In this document: one piece after another, positions 18,764 to 27,336 of the stretch
Position numbering within the stretch: position 1 is the first letter of the stretch
Layout of the letters: the number at the start of each line of letters is the position of its first letter
From: Marinilabilia salmonicolor
GTDB lineage: Bacteria > Bacteroidota > Bacteroidia > Bacteroidales > Marinilabiliaceae
Direction: 5' to 3'
Assembly (NCBI RefSeq): GCF_003003035.1
Contig: NZ_PVTS01000004.1
Coordinates: 246,727 to 310,726, forward strand
DNA length: 64,000 nt
Notes under the pieces: generated by a model
What the model saw: the letters and a program-made list of their open reading frames with translations, nothing else
Told to the model about the DNA's origin: nothing
Databases searched by the model: none
Program-made: the position numbers and the translations under genes

Positions 18764-19474
18764 TTATATCTTTACGACCTTTCCGCCAAAGGTCTCTTTC
18801 GTGTTCATTTTCTCTGGTTCTCCAAGGTATTCAATTGTGCCTCCTGTTCCTGCCTTGGCATCAAGAAGTTTTGTGGCTTTAACGGTAACAATACCTCCGG
18901 TGTTGGCGGTGACATAGGCTTTATCTACTTCAAAATTTTGTCCCTGAAGTTTTCCTCCTGTGGTGGCTTTTGCTTCCAGGCTTTTGGCATATCCTTCCAG
19001 GGTTATTCGTGCTGCCGAAACATCAGCCTCTACTGAGGTGACGTCCAGATTCAGGTCAATCACGCTATCCAGTCCTGCATTAAGAATAAGAACTTTCCCC
19101 TGCAGTACTTCCTGATTGTCAACCGAAGAACCTGATCCCAGGGTGATTTCACGGATATCCTGATAGGTCAGATAAACTTGTACCGATACATCCTGGTAGA
19201 TGCGGGTTCTCATTTTAATGGTAAGTTCATTTTGGTCGTTTTCGATGATAACATCTGACAAGGGAGCGTTTACAATATTAATTTCGGCCGATGGTTCATC
19301 GCCTTTTATCAGTGTCACATTAATGCCTTTACTCACTTTAAGTTTGCTAAAATTCCTGATGGCACGGGTCTCTTTCTCGATTTGTGCTTCATCCACAGTT
19401 CTGGTTTCTTCTTCCTGTGCAAAAGCGCCAAAAGAAGTAACGATAATCATTAGAATAATTAATAATGGCTTCAT
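18764..19474 (-). CDS. Secreted GIN-domain protein (DUF2807, putative auto-transporter adhesin head)
   Basis: A signal peptide (MKPLLIILMIIVTSFGAFAQ) precedes a right-handed beta-helix-like GIN domain with repeated short strands such as ITLGSGSSVDN, LEAKATTGGKLQGQNF and VTANTGGIVTVKATKLLDAKAGTGG. These proteins are very common in Bacteroidota and their role is unknown; an adhesin-like role is only a database label. The ATG at 19474 is chosen over a TTG two codons upstream. A TANNTTTG element lies three bases before the ATG. The protein is probably periplasmic or outer-surface. Confidence 0.85.
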   Translation of the reverse strand: MKPLLIILMIIVTSFGAFAQEEETRTVDEAQIEKETRAIRNFSKLKVSKGINVTLIKGDEPSAEINIVNAPLSDVIIENDQNELTIKMRTRIYQDVSVQVYLTYQDIREITLGSGSSVDNQEVLQGKVLILNAGLDSVIDLNLDVTSVEADVSAARITLEGYAKSLEAKATTGGKLQGQNFEVDKAYVTANTGGIVTVKATKLLDAKAGTGGTIEYLGEPEKMNTKETFGGKVVKI

Positions 19475-19477
19475 GTT

Positions 19478-19485
19478 CAAAAATA
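19478..19485 (-). promoter_or_regulatory. Putative -7 element TATTTTTG of the GIN-domain gene
   Basis: Exact TANNTTTG on the minus strand, three bases from the ATG; a transcript from it would lack a leader. Confidence 0.4.
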
Positions 19486-19605
19486 TTTATGTTTGAGTGT
19501 TGATATTAAAATTAAAATATTCCCATGGTATATTTCTCAGTAAATCCATAAAAACAAAAACAGTGCCGAATTAATATTAATTGGTGCTTTATAGACAGAT
19601 TCTAA

Positions 19606-19797
19606 CTATAGTCTGTCCATAAACTAGCAAAATTTGTTTTTTGTCCTGTTTCTGGTCAGCAAGTGCCAATTTCCAGGCTTGCGAAGCCGTCAAAAGCGGA
19701 GTTTACTAATCGTAAATGAGTATTTTGGCGGCAAGCGTAGCAGCCTGCCCCGATCCTTCGGGGACGCAAGTGGTACTTTATGGACAGAATCTAATTA
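19606..19797 (+). repeat. MITE-like repeat family A, copy 2
   Basis: The left end is TAGTCTGTCCATAAACTAGC and the right end GTACTTTATGGACAGAATCTAATTA. The interior keeps GGCTTGCGAAGCCGTCAAAAGCG and GTAAATGAGTATTTTGGCGGCAAGCGTA. Another loose terminus (GTGCTTTATAGACAGATTCTA) lies just outside at 19583-19604. The right end overlaps the stop codon of the helicase gene. Confidence 0.78.
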
Positions 19798-22730
19798 AAC
19801 AACTCTTTTATTTCATCAGCACTCATCTGACTCAGCGGGTTCGTTGTATTAACGAATGCTGCTGCCAGTTTGTTTTTCTTTTCCTGCAAAAGAGCGATTT
19901 TTTCTTCTATGGTTTCGGTCGAAATGAAGCGATACACAAAAACGTTTCGTGTTTGTCCTATTCGGTGAGCACGATTGATGGCTTGTGCCTCCGCAGCAGG
20001 ATTCCACCATGGATTCAGCATGAATACATAGTCGGCTTTGGTGAGATTGAGGCCTACTCCTCCTGCTTTCAGTGAAATCAGGAATACTTTTACATTATCG
20101 TCCTTATTGAACCGGTCGATGACCTTGTCTCTTTTCTGGGTGGAGCCTGTTAATTTGGCGTATTCAATTTTTCGATTTTTTAATTCGGCTTCCAGTAGCT
20201 CCAGATCTTTTACAAAAGAGCTGAAAATCAACACGTGGTGGTGTTCTGAGATGATGTTTTCCAGCGATTCTATGATCTGATCAAATTTACCCGAACTGCC
20301 TTGATAATCAGGATCTGTCATTGCCGGATGGTTGGCCAGCTGGCGGAGACGCGTAAGGGCCTGAAGGGCCATGATCGCCTGTTCGTTTTGTCGCATGCTG
20401 TCGAATGATTGCAACAGATTGTTGCGAATTCCACTTTTTTCACGGTCGTATATCTTCTTTTGTTCCGATGACATGTCGCAATAAACTACCTGTTCCATGA
20501 TAGGCGGCAGGTCCTTGGCGACCATTTCTTTGGTTCGTCTGAGCAGGTATGGATTGATGATTTTTTGAAGATGGGCCTCTTTTTCTTCATCTCCGTTTTT
20601 AGTAATAGGGGTTTCGTAATATTTCTTGAAAAAACCAAGCGATTTAAGAATCCCGTGATTTACAATATTCATCTGAGCCCATAGATCGGTCAGACTATTT
20701 TCGATAGGGGTACCGGTCAGAGCCAGGTAATGGCTTGCCTTTATTTGACTAACAGCCTCATAGCCTTTAGATGAGGGGTTTTTTATATTTTGGCTTTCGT
20801 CAAGTATCAGGTATTTCCAGGGCATCTGTGTAAAATATTCCACATCGTTGCGCAGAATTCCATAGGTGGTGATGACCACATGGTAATGACGCAGGATTTT
20901 CCACAGCTCTTTCGATCTGGCACGATTGCTACCTGTGTAAATGTATGTCTTCAGCGATGGGGCAAATTTTTTAATTTCATTGTCCCAGTTGTGCACCAGA
21001 GAAGTGGGCATAACAATGAGCGATGGTGGAAGTCCTGATTGGTTAAAACCATCGATGTGTGAGTCGAATAGGGACATTTGTCCAGCCGGATCTGGAATGG
21101 ATTGGTTTTTATTGGATTGATAAGTGTTGAGTAGGAGTGTGATGGTTTGTAAGGTTTTACCTAGTCCCATATCATCAGCCAAAATGCCCCCGAAGTTGTT
21201 CTTTTTCAGAAACTCCATCCACTGAAAACCTTCAATCTGGTAGGGTCGGAGTTGAGCTTTTAGTCCGTCCGGCAGCGGCATGGTTTCATATTCCGAAATC
21301 TGTGGCAGTTCGGGGGTCGCAATTCCTGCAATTTTTTCATTCTTCAGCTCTTCAAGAAGGTGATAGTACGTTTTTGGAAGCTTGAGGTTCTCCTTGTCGG
21401 TCTGCCCAAAATTGAATAAATCGGTATATCTTGTGAACCATTCCCGTGGGATTATGAAAATGGTTCCATCCGGAAGTTTGAAGTGTTGATCATTGTTAAG
21501 AATATTTTTGCGGAACTTTACAAAAGGAATCCTAAAGGGAGGAATTTCCACAACACTTTTAAGATCAAACCAATCCGGATCTTCAGTTCCTGATTCAAAA
21601 GTCAGTTTTGCAGGTGCAATGTTAAACGCCTTTTCGTCAAATTGGAGAACTGGTTTAATATTATTCTGATCTAATAACTCTTTGTGGTCCCTGACCCACT
21701 CAATCAGGTTTTCAGGTCCTGCGGGCGTATTGTTTTGCTTATCCGCCGGGTGCATAAACGAAAAATCTTCGGAAACAATGAGTCCGTTTTTCTCCAGGAG
21801 GGCAAATACATTTTGTTCTGTTTCAAAGTCGCGGGGAAAACGTCTGAAGATGTATCGCCCGTTTTCTTTCAGCAAATCCACGAAAACACTGGTTTTACGA
21901 TTTGGGCTGACTGTTCGGTGTCCATAGGTGAATCTGAACCTTAGTACAGATTGCAGAGCCAGGTTTTTTTCCAGGTGGAGCTCGGTTGAGGGGCGATCTT
22001 CTATGTTTTGGATATCAAACCCTGAACCTTGTACATCGAAAAGCTCTACCACGTTACTTATGAATTTCTCCATGTACGTGTCAATAACGCGCGCTCCTTT
22101 TAGGTGAATGTACTCTTTTTCCCTGAATGGTTTAAGTTTACCACTGTCAAAGTTTGAGAAAAAGAAGATGCGTTGGCCGCTTTTCAGGACTGCCGGGTCG
22201 TTGCAGATGATTTCCACCTCTTTGTTGTGAAAAGTAAAGTTTTCTCCCCCCTGTTTAAACCGTAAGCCATAATGCATTTCATCCCCTTCAATATCTACCC
22301 GGAAAACTGGTTTACAAGGGGTGGAGGGAATTTTAAGCTTGTCGGTGGAGTAGAGGTTGCTGTACCCCGATTGCTTAAAGTAGGCCTCGGTTTTTGATTG
22401 GGAGAGCATGAGCACCAACTGGTACATTTTCTCTTCAATATGAGGACGGATGCGTTCGCTTAAAAGCTTCGGTGGAATGTTGTTTTTAAAATTCCGAAGA
22501 CTGTCCTCACGGCTGAACTTTTTGAAAAGCTCCTTGTCGGAGATGGTATTCAGCAGTGCTACAATTTCTTTTTCATCATCATTGTATGCGGAACCGTTTT
22601 TCTGAATATGTTCAGGAGTCACATGTTCAAGCAATTCAATGGGACTGTTTTCATGAAATTTTGCATGATAGGCTGTGGCAGCCAATCCTATATTTAGTCG
22701 GTTTGTAAAGACTACAATGAATGAATCCAT
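19791..22730 (-). CDS. SNF2-family DNA helicase/translocase
   Basis: A superfamily 2 ATPase of the bacterial SNF2/HepA-like group. About 460 N-terminal residues are lineage-specific. The SNF2_N domain starts at LRPYQIEGFQWMEFLKKN, with motif I DDMGLGKT near residue 520, motif II LILDESQNIKN near 643 and motif III LALTGTPIENS. The helicase C domain has LIFSSFVKDLELLEAEL, VFLISLKAGGVGLNLTKAD and the QAINRAHRIGQTRNVFVYR block. It probably remodels protein-DNA or RNA-polymerase complexes; the target is unknown. The TAG stop (TTT AAT TAG) is formed by the inserted repeat's end. An own promoter element (TATTTTTG, minus strand) lies 36 bp upstream. Confidence 0.92.
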   Translation of the reverse strand: MDSFIVVFTNRLNIGLAATAYHAKFHENSPIELLEHVTPEHIQKNGSAYNDDEKEIVALLNTISDKELFKKFSREDSLRNFKNNIPPKLLSERIRPHIEEKMYQLVLMLSQSKTEAYFKQSGYSNLYSTDKLKIPSTPCKPVFRVDIEGDEMHYGLRFKQGGENFTFHNKEVEIICNDPAVLKSGQRIFFFSNFDSGKLKPFREKEYIHLKGARVIDTYMEKFISNVVELFDVQGSGFDIQNIEDRPSTELHLEKNLALQSVLRFRFTYGHRTVSPNRKTSVFVDLLKENGRYIFRRFPRDFETEQNVFALLEKNGLIVSEDFSFMHPADKQNNTPAGPENLIEWVRDHKELLDQNNIKPVLQFDEKAFNIAPAKLTFESGTEDPDWFDLKSVVEIPPFRIPFVKFRKNILNNDQHFKLPDGTIFIIPREWFTRYTDLFNFGQTDKENLKLPKTYYHLLEELKNEKIAGIATPELPQISEYETMPLPDGLKAQLRPYQIEGFQWMEFLKKNNFGGILADDMGLGKTLQTITLLLNTYQSNKNQSIPDPAGQMSLFDSHIDGFNQSGLPPSLIVMPTSLVHNWDNEIKKFAPSLKTYIYTGSNRARSKELWKILRHYHVVITTYGILRNDVEYFTQMPWKYLILDESQNIKNPSSKGYEAVSQIKASHYLALTGTPIENSLTDLWAQMNIVNHGILKSLGFFKKYYETPITKNGDEEKEAHLQKIINPYLLRRTKEMVAKDLPPIMEQVVYCDMSSEQKKIYDREKSGIRNNLLQSFDSMRQNEQAIMALQALTRLRQLANHPAMTDPDYQGSSGKFDQIIESLENIISEHHHVLIFSSFVKDLELLEAELKNRKIEYAKLTGSTQKRDKVIDRFNKDDNVKVFLISLKAGGVGLNLTKADYVFMLNPWWNPAAEAQAINRAHRIGQTRNVFVYRFISTETIEEKIALLQEKKNKLAAAFVNTTNPLSQMSADEIKELFN

Positions 22731-22765
22731 TATCTAAAAAGTGCTTCTCAGGTTTTCAAAACCAA

Positions 22766-22773
22766 CAAAAATA
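22766..22773 (-). promoter_or_regulatory. Putative -7 element TATTTTTG of the SNF2 gene
   Basis: Exact TANNTTTG on the minus strand, 35 bp before the ATG. The remaining intergenic sequence to 23002 is AT-rich; I see nothing else in it. Confidence 0.5.
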
Positions 22774-23002
22774 GCAAAAGATATGGGATGTTTGAGGCAT
22801 AATCTGAATTTATCACAGATTATTGGGTGCCAATACTTCCGTTTCTGTTAAGTTGCGTACGTAATAAAGCAATCTCTTTTCTCACAAAAAGTTTTCCGTA
22901 CACTAATGTTTTTGAGATTTGAAGCAGGTAAAGCGGAAATGATGAAAAAAACAAAATAAACTAAAATATTATTTAGAATTATTCTAATTAAAAAGAAACA
23001 AT

Positions 23003-23010
23003 TACTTTTG
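23003..23010 (+). promoter_or_regulatory. Putative -7 element TACTTTTG of the oxidoreductase gene
   Basis: Exact TANNTTTG, 32 bp before the ATG at 23043. Confidence 0.55.
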
Positions 23011-23042
23011 TACCGTGTTAAGTTAGATAGAAAAAGAAAGAT

Positions 23043-23663
23043 ATGCGTATGCAACATTTAATAATCAGTGCACATCCCAATGAGGGCAGTTTCAGTAATG
23101 CCCTGGTGGATGCATTAAAAAGAGATAGTGAACACAACGATGTTAAAGTTGTGGTAAGAAATTTATATGATCTGGACTTTAATCCCGTTTTGAGCTCTGA
23201 AGATCTGGCTAAAATAAAAAATGGAGAGACTCCTTCAGATATTGCAGAAGAACAGAGGATTATGGCCGAGTCTGATATCATATCACTGGTTTACCCATTG
23301 TGGTGGGGAAGTTTTCCGGCAATTCTTAAGGGTTACTTCGACCGCGTGCTTACCCATGGGTTTGCTTTTAAAGTAGATCAGGATGGTGCCCGGGGGCTTT
23401 TAACAGGGAAGAAGGCATTTTTGCATACTTCCATGGGGAACTCTGTAGAGGAGTACGAAAATAAAGGAATTCTGAAGGCCTTTCGTCAAATACACGGACA
23501 GGAAGTCTTTGGTTTTGTGGGTGTAGAAGTCGCTGGCCACATGTTTTACCCCAGGATTTCTGACTCATCGCCCGAAATGAAAAATAAATACATTGAAGAA
23601 GCTCTTGGTTTTTACAAAACCGTAATGCTTGATGAAGAGGTGGCGGATATTGTAACAAAATAA
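23043..23663 (+). CDS. FMN-dependent NAD(P)H oxidoreductase, flavodoxin-like fold (NQO1/KefF type)
   Basis: A cytosolic quinone-reductase-like flavoprotein. The flavin phosphate loop is ISAHPNEGSFSNALVDAL near the start, then the YPLWWGSFPAILKGYFDRVLTHGFAF block typical of the NQOR family, and SMGNSVEEY. At 206 residues it matches family size (MdaB/KefF-like). A two-electron quinone or xenobiotic reduction role is likely. A kefB/kefC partner is not present nearby, so a Kef regulatory role is unsupported. Two in-frame ATGs (23043, 23049) are possible; the first is used. Confidence 0.9.
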   Translation: MRMQHLIISAHPNEGSFSNALVDALKRDSEHNDVKVVVRNLYDLDFNPVLSSEDLAKIKNGETPSDIAEEQRIMAESDIISLVYPLWWGSFPAILKGYFDRVLTHGFAFKVDQDGARGLLTGKKAFLHTSMGNSVEEYENKGILKAFRQIHGQEVFGFVGVEVAGHMFYPRISDSSPEMKNKYIEEALGFYKTVMLDEEVADIVTK

Positions 23664-23689
23664 CTCGGGATTTTTTGAATAATCAGTTT

Positions 23690-23728
23690 GCCCCGGTTGA
23701 GAGTGAAAACTCCGGCCGGGGTTTTTTA
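23690..23728 (+). terminator. Rho-independent terminator after the oxidoreductase gene
   Basis: GCCCCGG pairs with CCGGGG, an inner AGT-ACT pair flanks GAAA, and TTTTTT follows. Confidence 0.75.
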
Positions 23729-23763
23729 TTGAGCTTATTTTGCCAATGATGCTGTCTTTTGTT

Positions 23764-23771
23764 TATTTTTG
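23764..23771 (+). promoter_or_regulatory. Putative -7 element TATTTTTG upstream of the yigZ-like gene
   Basis: Exact TANNTTTG, 256 bp before the chosen ATG at 24028. The space between is AT-rich and holds no other recognisable feature, so a closer promoter is also possible. Confidence 0.35.
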
Positions 23772-24027
23772 AAATGCCAAATTAGATAAAAGGAACCAAA
23801 AAGTTACAAGTTTAAGGGGCAGAAGAATAGCAATCAGCATTTACAAATGTGTTACTACTTTTCAAGGAATTTTTGCCTGATAAATGAAAATCTAATTTAT
23901 ACAATTAGTGCTTTGTAAGAGAGGCTGTTAAACTTTGATTTAGATTAGAGCAAATTGCAAGAGATACTTTGAGTATGGGATTCGACTCCGTGTGGCTTTA
24001 ATAACCCGAATTTTTATCAACACAAAG

Positions 24028-24636
24028 ATGCAAAAAGACAGTTACCAAACCATAAAACACCCGATCGAAGGGCTTTACAAAGAGAAGGGAAGCAAATTTC
24101 TGGCTTATGCCTGGCCTGTGCAGAATGAAGAAGAAATAACCAGACATATAGAGGATCTGAAAAAGAGGTATCACGATGCGCGGCATCATTGTTATGCATG
24201 GGAGTTAGGGGTGGATGGGATGAATTTCAGAATGAACGATGACGGGGAGCCCTCGGGAACTGCCGGCAAACCTATACTGGGACAGATACATTCTCATGAA
24301 CTCACCAATATTCTGGTGGTGGTAGTTCGCTATTTTGGTGGCGTTAAGCTGGGGACGGGGGGACTCATTCAGGCATATAAATCGGCCACTGCTGATGCAC
24401 TTGAGAAAGCCGGGAAAGTTGAGTTTACCATCGATAAATCATTTACCATTCGGTTTGCTTATGATCTGATGAATCCGGTTATGCGAGTGGTGGATGAGGA
24501 AAGGCTGAAGGTGGAAGAGCAAATTTTTGAGGCAGATTGCAGATTGACGCTTTCAGTAAGAGAATCTAAATATGAAGCCTTGGTTGATCGGTTTCAACAA
24601 ACTTATGGAATTGACTTGTTGAAGACTGAAGATTAA
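24028..24636 (+). CDS. YigZ / IMPACT-family protein (UPF0029)
   Basis: A two-domain cytosolic protein of 202 residues. The N-terminal UPF0029/IMPACT domain contains KGSKFLAYAWPVQNEEE, ARHHCYAWELG, the DDGEPSGTAGKPIL motif and VVVRYFGGVKLGTGGLIQAY. The C-terminal DUF1949-like ferredoxin fold follows. Related to the N-terminal domain of eukaryotic IMPACT, which modulates translation control; the bacterial role is not settled. The ATG at 24028 is preferred because it begins the conserved SYQTIKHP region; an upstream TTG or GTG-like extension adds nothing conserved. Confidence 0.9.
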   Translation: MQKDSYQTIKHPIEGLYKEKGSKFLAYAWPVQNEEEITRHIEDLKKRYHDARHHCYAWELGVDGMNFRMNDDGEPSGTAGKPILGQIHSHELTNILVVVVRYFGGVKLGTGGLIQAYKSATADALEKAGKVEFTIDKSFTIRFAYDLMNPVMRVVDEERLKVEEQIFEADCRLTLSVRESKYEALVDRFQQTYGIDLLKTED

Positions 24637-24689
24637 TTGTCTGGTAACTTTTGTAACTCTTTTCAATCTAATTGTTTAAAAATAAAATT

Positions 24690-25598
24690 ATGAAGCCAAC
24701 CTCCTTTTTATTGATTGTATGTTTATTTATTGGAGTGCTGAGTGCAGCAACCGGTCAGGAGAATCTCTATGAAAGCTATGATGTGACAGGTGATTCCGTC
24801 TTCTTGTCCTGGGCAGAAGGACCTGCTGTGGGACCGGATGGGGTTCTTTATGCAGTCAACTATAAAGAAAATGGAACCATAGGGTATGTCGAACCGGATG
24901 GAACGCACGGTTTGTTGGTGCGATTGCCACAGGGAAGTATAGGAAATGGCATTCGGCTTTCGGACCATGACCGGCTATTGGTGGCAGATTATACCGGGCA
25001 TAACATTCTTGAGGTTTCTGTTTCGCGTAGGGAGGTAAAAGTGTTTGCACAGAATGATGGAATGAATCAACCCAACGATCTGGCTGTTACTGCCGATGGG
25101 ATAATTTATGCCAGTGACCCTGACTGGGAAAAGGATTCAGGACAATTGTGGATGGTAAACCGGGAAGGGAAATTCTTTTTGCTTGAACCGGAGATGGGGA
25201 CAACCAATGGAATCGAGGTTTCCCCTGATGACAAGCACTTGTATGTGAATGAATCCGCTCAAAGAAATATCTGGAGATATGAAATCCTTGACGATGGTAC
25301 CTTGACCAATAAACGTTTGTTTGCTTCATTTGAGGATTATGGAATGGACGGCATGCGGTGCGATCAGCAGGGTAATTTGTATGTAACGAGATTTGGAAAA
25401 GGAACGGTGGCCATTTTATCCCCGGATGGTACTTTGCTTAAAGAGGTTGTTTTGAAAGGGGACAAGCCAACCAATGTGGCATTTGGTGGAGAAGACGGAT
25501 GTACTGTTTACGTTACCGTGGCAGACCGGGGTGCTATTGAAGCTTTTCGGACGGAGATCCCGGGACGGGCATTTAATATCCTTAGTAGAAATTTATGA
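24690..25598 (+). CDS. Secreted SMP-30/gluconolactonase-like six-bladed propeller protein
   Basis: A signal peptide (KPTSFLLIVCLFIGVLSAATGQ) precedes an SMP-30/strictosidine-synthase-type propeller. Visible blocks are AEGPAVGPDGVLYAVN (metal-binding Glu region), NGIRLSDHDRLLVAD, QPNDLAVTADGIIYASDP, TNGIEVSPDDKHLYVNES and MDGMRCDQQGNLYVT, matching the Glu/Asn/Asn/Asp calcium-site pattern of lactonases. It probably hydrolyses a sugar lactone or similar ester in the periplasm; the substrate is unknown. The ATG at 24690 starts the signal peptide; an upstream TTG is rejected. The TGA stop lies at the edge of a MITE-like repeat. Confidence 0.87.
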   Translation: MKPTSFLLIVCLFIGVLSAATGQENLYESYDVTGDSVFLSWAEGPAVGPDGVLYAVNYKENGTIGYVEPDGTHGLLVRLPQGSIGNGIRLSDHDRLLVADYTGHNILEVSVSRREVKVFAQNDGMNQPNDLAVTADGIIYASDPDWEKDSGQLWMVNREGKFFLLEPEMGTTNGIEVSPDDKHLYVNESAQRNIWRYEILDDGTLTNKRLFASFEDYGMDGMRCDQQGNLYVTRFGKGTVAILSPDGTLLKEVVLKGDKPTNVAFGGEDGCTVYVTVADRGAIEAFRTEIPGRAFNILSRNL

Positions 25599-25601
25599 CA
25601 G

Positions 25602-25773
25602 ACTCTGGTGTTCGTCTATAAACCAAACAAAATTTGTTTCTTGTTATGTGTCTGTTCAGAAAGTGTTAATTGCAAGGCTTGCGAAGCTGTCAAAAGCGCA
25701 GTTTACTCATGTAAATGAGTATTTTGGCAGCAAGCGTAATGCAGCAAGTGGTACTTTATGGACAGATACTAAA
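25602..25773 (+). repeat. MITE-like repeat family A, copy 3
   Basis: It runs from GACAGACTCTGGTGTTCGTCTATAAACC to GTACTTTATGGACAGATACTAA. The interior has GGCTTGCGAAGCTGTCAAAAGCGCAGTTTACTCATGTAAATGAGTATTTTGGCAGCAAGCG, close to copy 2. It starts four bases after the SMP-30 stop. Confidence 0.75.
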
Positions 25774-25812
25774 AAAAACGCTGTCTGAAAACCAGACAGC
25801 GTTTTTAATTTT
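25774..25812. terminator. Terminator of rplS (and of the SMP-30 gene)
   Basis: AAAAACGCTGTCTG pairs with CAGACAGCGTTTTT across a four-base AAAC loop, with A- and T-runs at both ends, between converging genes. Confidence 0.9.
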
Positions 25813-25831
25813 TGAATTCCTGTAACCGGAA

Positions 25832-26179
25832 TTAAACTCTTTTCTCTTTGATACGGGCTTTCTTACCGGTAAGCTCACGCAAGTAGTAAATTCTCTTACG
25901 ACGAACTTTACCTTTTCTATTCACGTCAATTTTGTCGATAAACGGTGAGTTCATCGGGAAAATACGCTCAATACCCACGTTGTTGGAGATTTTACGAACG
26001 GTAAAACGCTTGTTTACGCCGTGTCCTTTAATCTGGATCACTGTTCCGCGGAAAACCTGAACACGTTCTTTGTTTCCTTCTTTGATCTTGTAGTGAACCG
26101 AGACGGTGTCTCCTGCACTGAATTCGGGCAATTCAGTTTCTGTTTTGAATGCCTCTTCAGCAACTTTCATCAAATCCAT
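25832..26179 (-). CDS. rplS: 50S ribosomal protein L19
   Basis: L19 sits at the 30S-50S interface. The sequence shows the full family: [29 protein letters not shown], then [38 protein letters not shown] and the basic tail [10 protein letters not shown]. 115 residues is normal. It is transcribed alone here, away from rpsP-rimM-trmD, with its own TANNTTTG element 82 bp upstream. Confidence 0.98.
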   Translation of the reverse strand: MDLMKVAEEAFKTETELPEFSAGDTVSVHYKIKEGNKERVQVFRGTVIQIKGHGVNKRFTVRKISNNVGIERIFPMNSPFIDKIDVNRKGKVRRKRIYYLRELTGKKARIKEKRV

Positions 26180-26261
26180 TGTATTGTCTTTTGAAGATTT
26201 AACTTACCGTGCAATATTACCTGACTCCTCTATGTTCAGTAAGAGATTACACGAATGGCTG

Positions 26262-26269
26262 CAAAAGTA
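26262..26269 (-). promoter_or_regulatory. Putative -7 element TACTTTTG of rplS
   Basis: Exact TANNTTTG on the minus strand; the leader to the rplS ATG would be about 75 nt. Confidence 0.6.
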
Positions 26270-26279
26270 GTGTTTTTGT

Positions 26280-26540
26280 TTTAATTATGGAATTTTTTGT
26301 TGTTCTTATTTTTAAAGAGTTTGGTATTGATCATTGCTGTCCTCTTAATAATGATTATCAAGCTATTCTGTTTTAACTCACCAGTGTCCGGAAAAACTAT
26401 TGTTTTGAAAGAAGATTGCTTCGTTTTGGTCTCAATAAACTGCGAAGGCCTTTCATTACGAACGTAGTGAAACAAACTCAATAATAAAACCGGGCACCAA
26501 TGGTTTTAAATATTGAATTTGCCCAAAATGCGGCCAATTA
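26280..26540. other. AT-rich intergenic region between rplS and the acyltransferase
   Basis: No supported gene. A 66-codon minus-strand frame (to 26481) is low-complexity and has no family. I see no RNA gene or repeat. Confidence 0.5.
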
Positions 26541-26543
26541 TGT

Positions 26544-26551
26544 TATTTTTG
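26544..26551 (+). promoter_or_regulatory. Putative -7 element TATTTTTG of the acyltransferase gene
   Basis: Exact TANNTTTG, 32 bp before the ATG at 26584. Confidence 0.55.
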
Positions 26552-26583
26552 TGAAACATTGATTGTTCTGATTCTATAGTGAA

Positions 26584-27336
26584 ATGTCAAATAAAAAACC
26601 GTTTACATTCTGGCTTTGGGCTTACCAGTTATACAAGTGGCCTGTCTATTTGCCACTGATGATTGTTAACTCTGTAATAAATGCAACTTTTGCAGCGTTA
26701 TTTTCAATAGTTGTGTCTCCGCGTGCCGGTAGTTTTTGGGGGATGATGTGGGCTAAAATCACTTGTTGGCTTACGCCTGTAATCACCAAAGTCCACGGGC
26801 GCAGTAATGTAGTTCCCAATCAATCTTATGTGATTGTGGCAAATCATCAGACAGGCTTTGATATCTTTTTGCTTTATGCTCATCTGGGAATTGATTTTAA
26901 ATGGATGATGAAAAAGGAACTACGCAGAATCCCGTTTATCGGATATGCCAGCGAGAAAGTCGGTCATATATTTATTGACCGCTCCTCCCCAAGAGCTGCG
27001 ATTTTATCTCTGGAGGAGGCGAAAAGAAAACTTACCGGTGGTTCTTCCGTATTGATATTTCCCGAAGGAACCAGAAGTAAAAGTGGACAGATGCGCCCTT
27101 TTAAACGTGGGGCCTTCAAGCTGGCTCTGGAACTGGAGCTTCCAGTGCTTCCGGTTACCATTGTGAATTCCTGGCAAATTAAGCGACGAGGTTTTCTTAA
27201 TATTGTTCCGGGTAGGGCAGCCCTTGTTTTTCACCCACCTGTCAAAACATGCGATTATGTGGGCAGGCCTTTGGATCTGATGAATATCACAAGAGATATT
27301 ATTGAAAGTGGTAATAAAGTTGGTTATACAAGATAA
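26584..27336 (+). CDS. plsC: 1-acyl-sn-glycerol-3-phosphate acyltransferase (PlsC type)
   Basis: It transfers an acyl chain to lysophosphatidate to make phosphatidate at the inner membrane. The HX4D motif is NHQTGFD (His88, Asp93), and the second motif FPEGTRS lies at 159-165 with the PVLPVTI block after it. Two N-terminal hydrophobic stretches (about 20-45) anchor it. 250 residues is the family norm. More than one plsC paralogue is common in Bacteroidota, and some acylate lipids other than lysophosphatidate. It appears monocistronic. Confidence 0.9.
   Translation: MSNKKPFTFWLWAYQLYKWPVYLPLMIVNSVINATFAALFSIVVSPRAGSFWGMMWAKITCWLTPVITKVHGRSNVVPNQSYVIVANHQTGFDIFLLYAHLGIDFKWMMKKELRRIPFIGYASEKVGHIFIDRSSPRAAILSLEEAKRKLTGGSSVLIFPEGTRSKSGQMRPFKRGAFKLALELELPVLPVTIVNSWQIKRRGFLNIVPGRAALVFHPPVKTCDYVGRPLDLMNITRDIIESGNKVGYTR

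Noticed and set aside
22848..23057. 69-codon minus-strand frame before the FMN oxidoreductase
   Set aside because: It overlaps the oxidoreductase start and its promoter element and has no recognisable similarity.
23043..23663. KefF-type regulatory subunit of a potassium efflux system
   Set aside because: No kefB/kefC-like gene nearby; only the general flavodoxin-fold quinone reductase assignment is supported.
26281..26481. 66-codon minus-strand frame upstream of rplS
   Set aside because: Low-complexity Lys/Asn/Ile content typical of translated AT-rich spacer; no signal or family.
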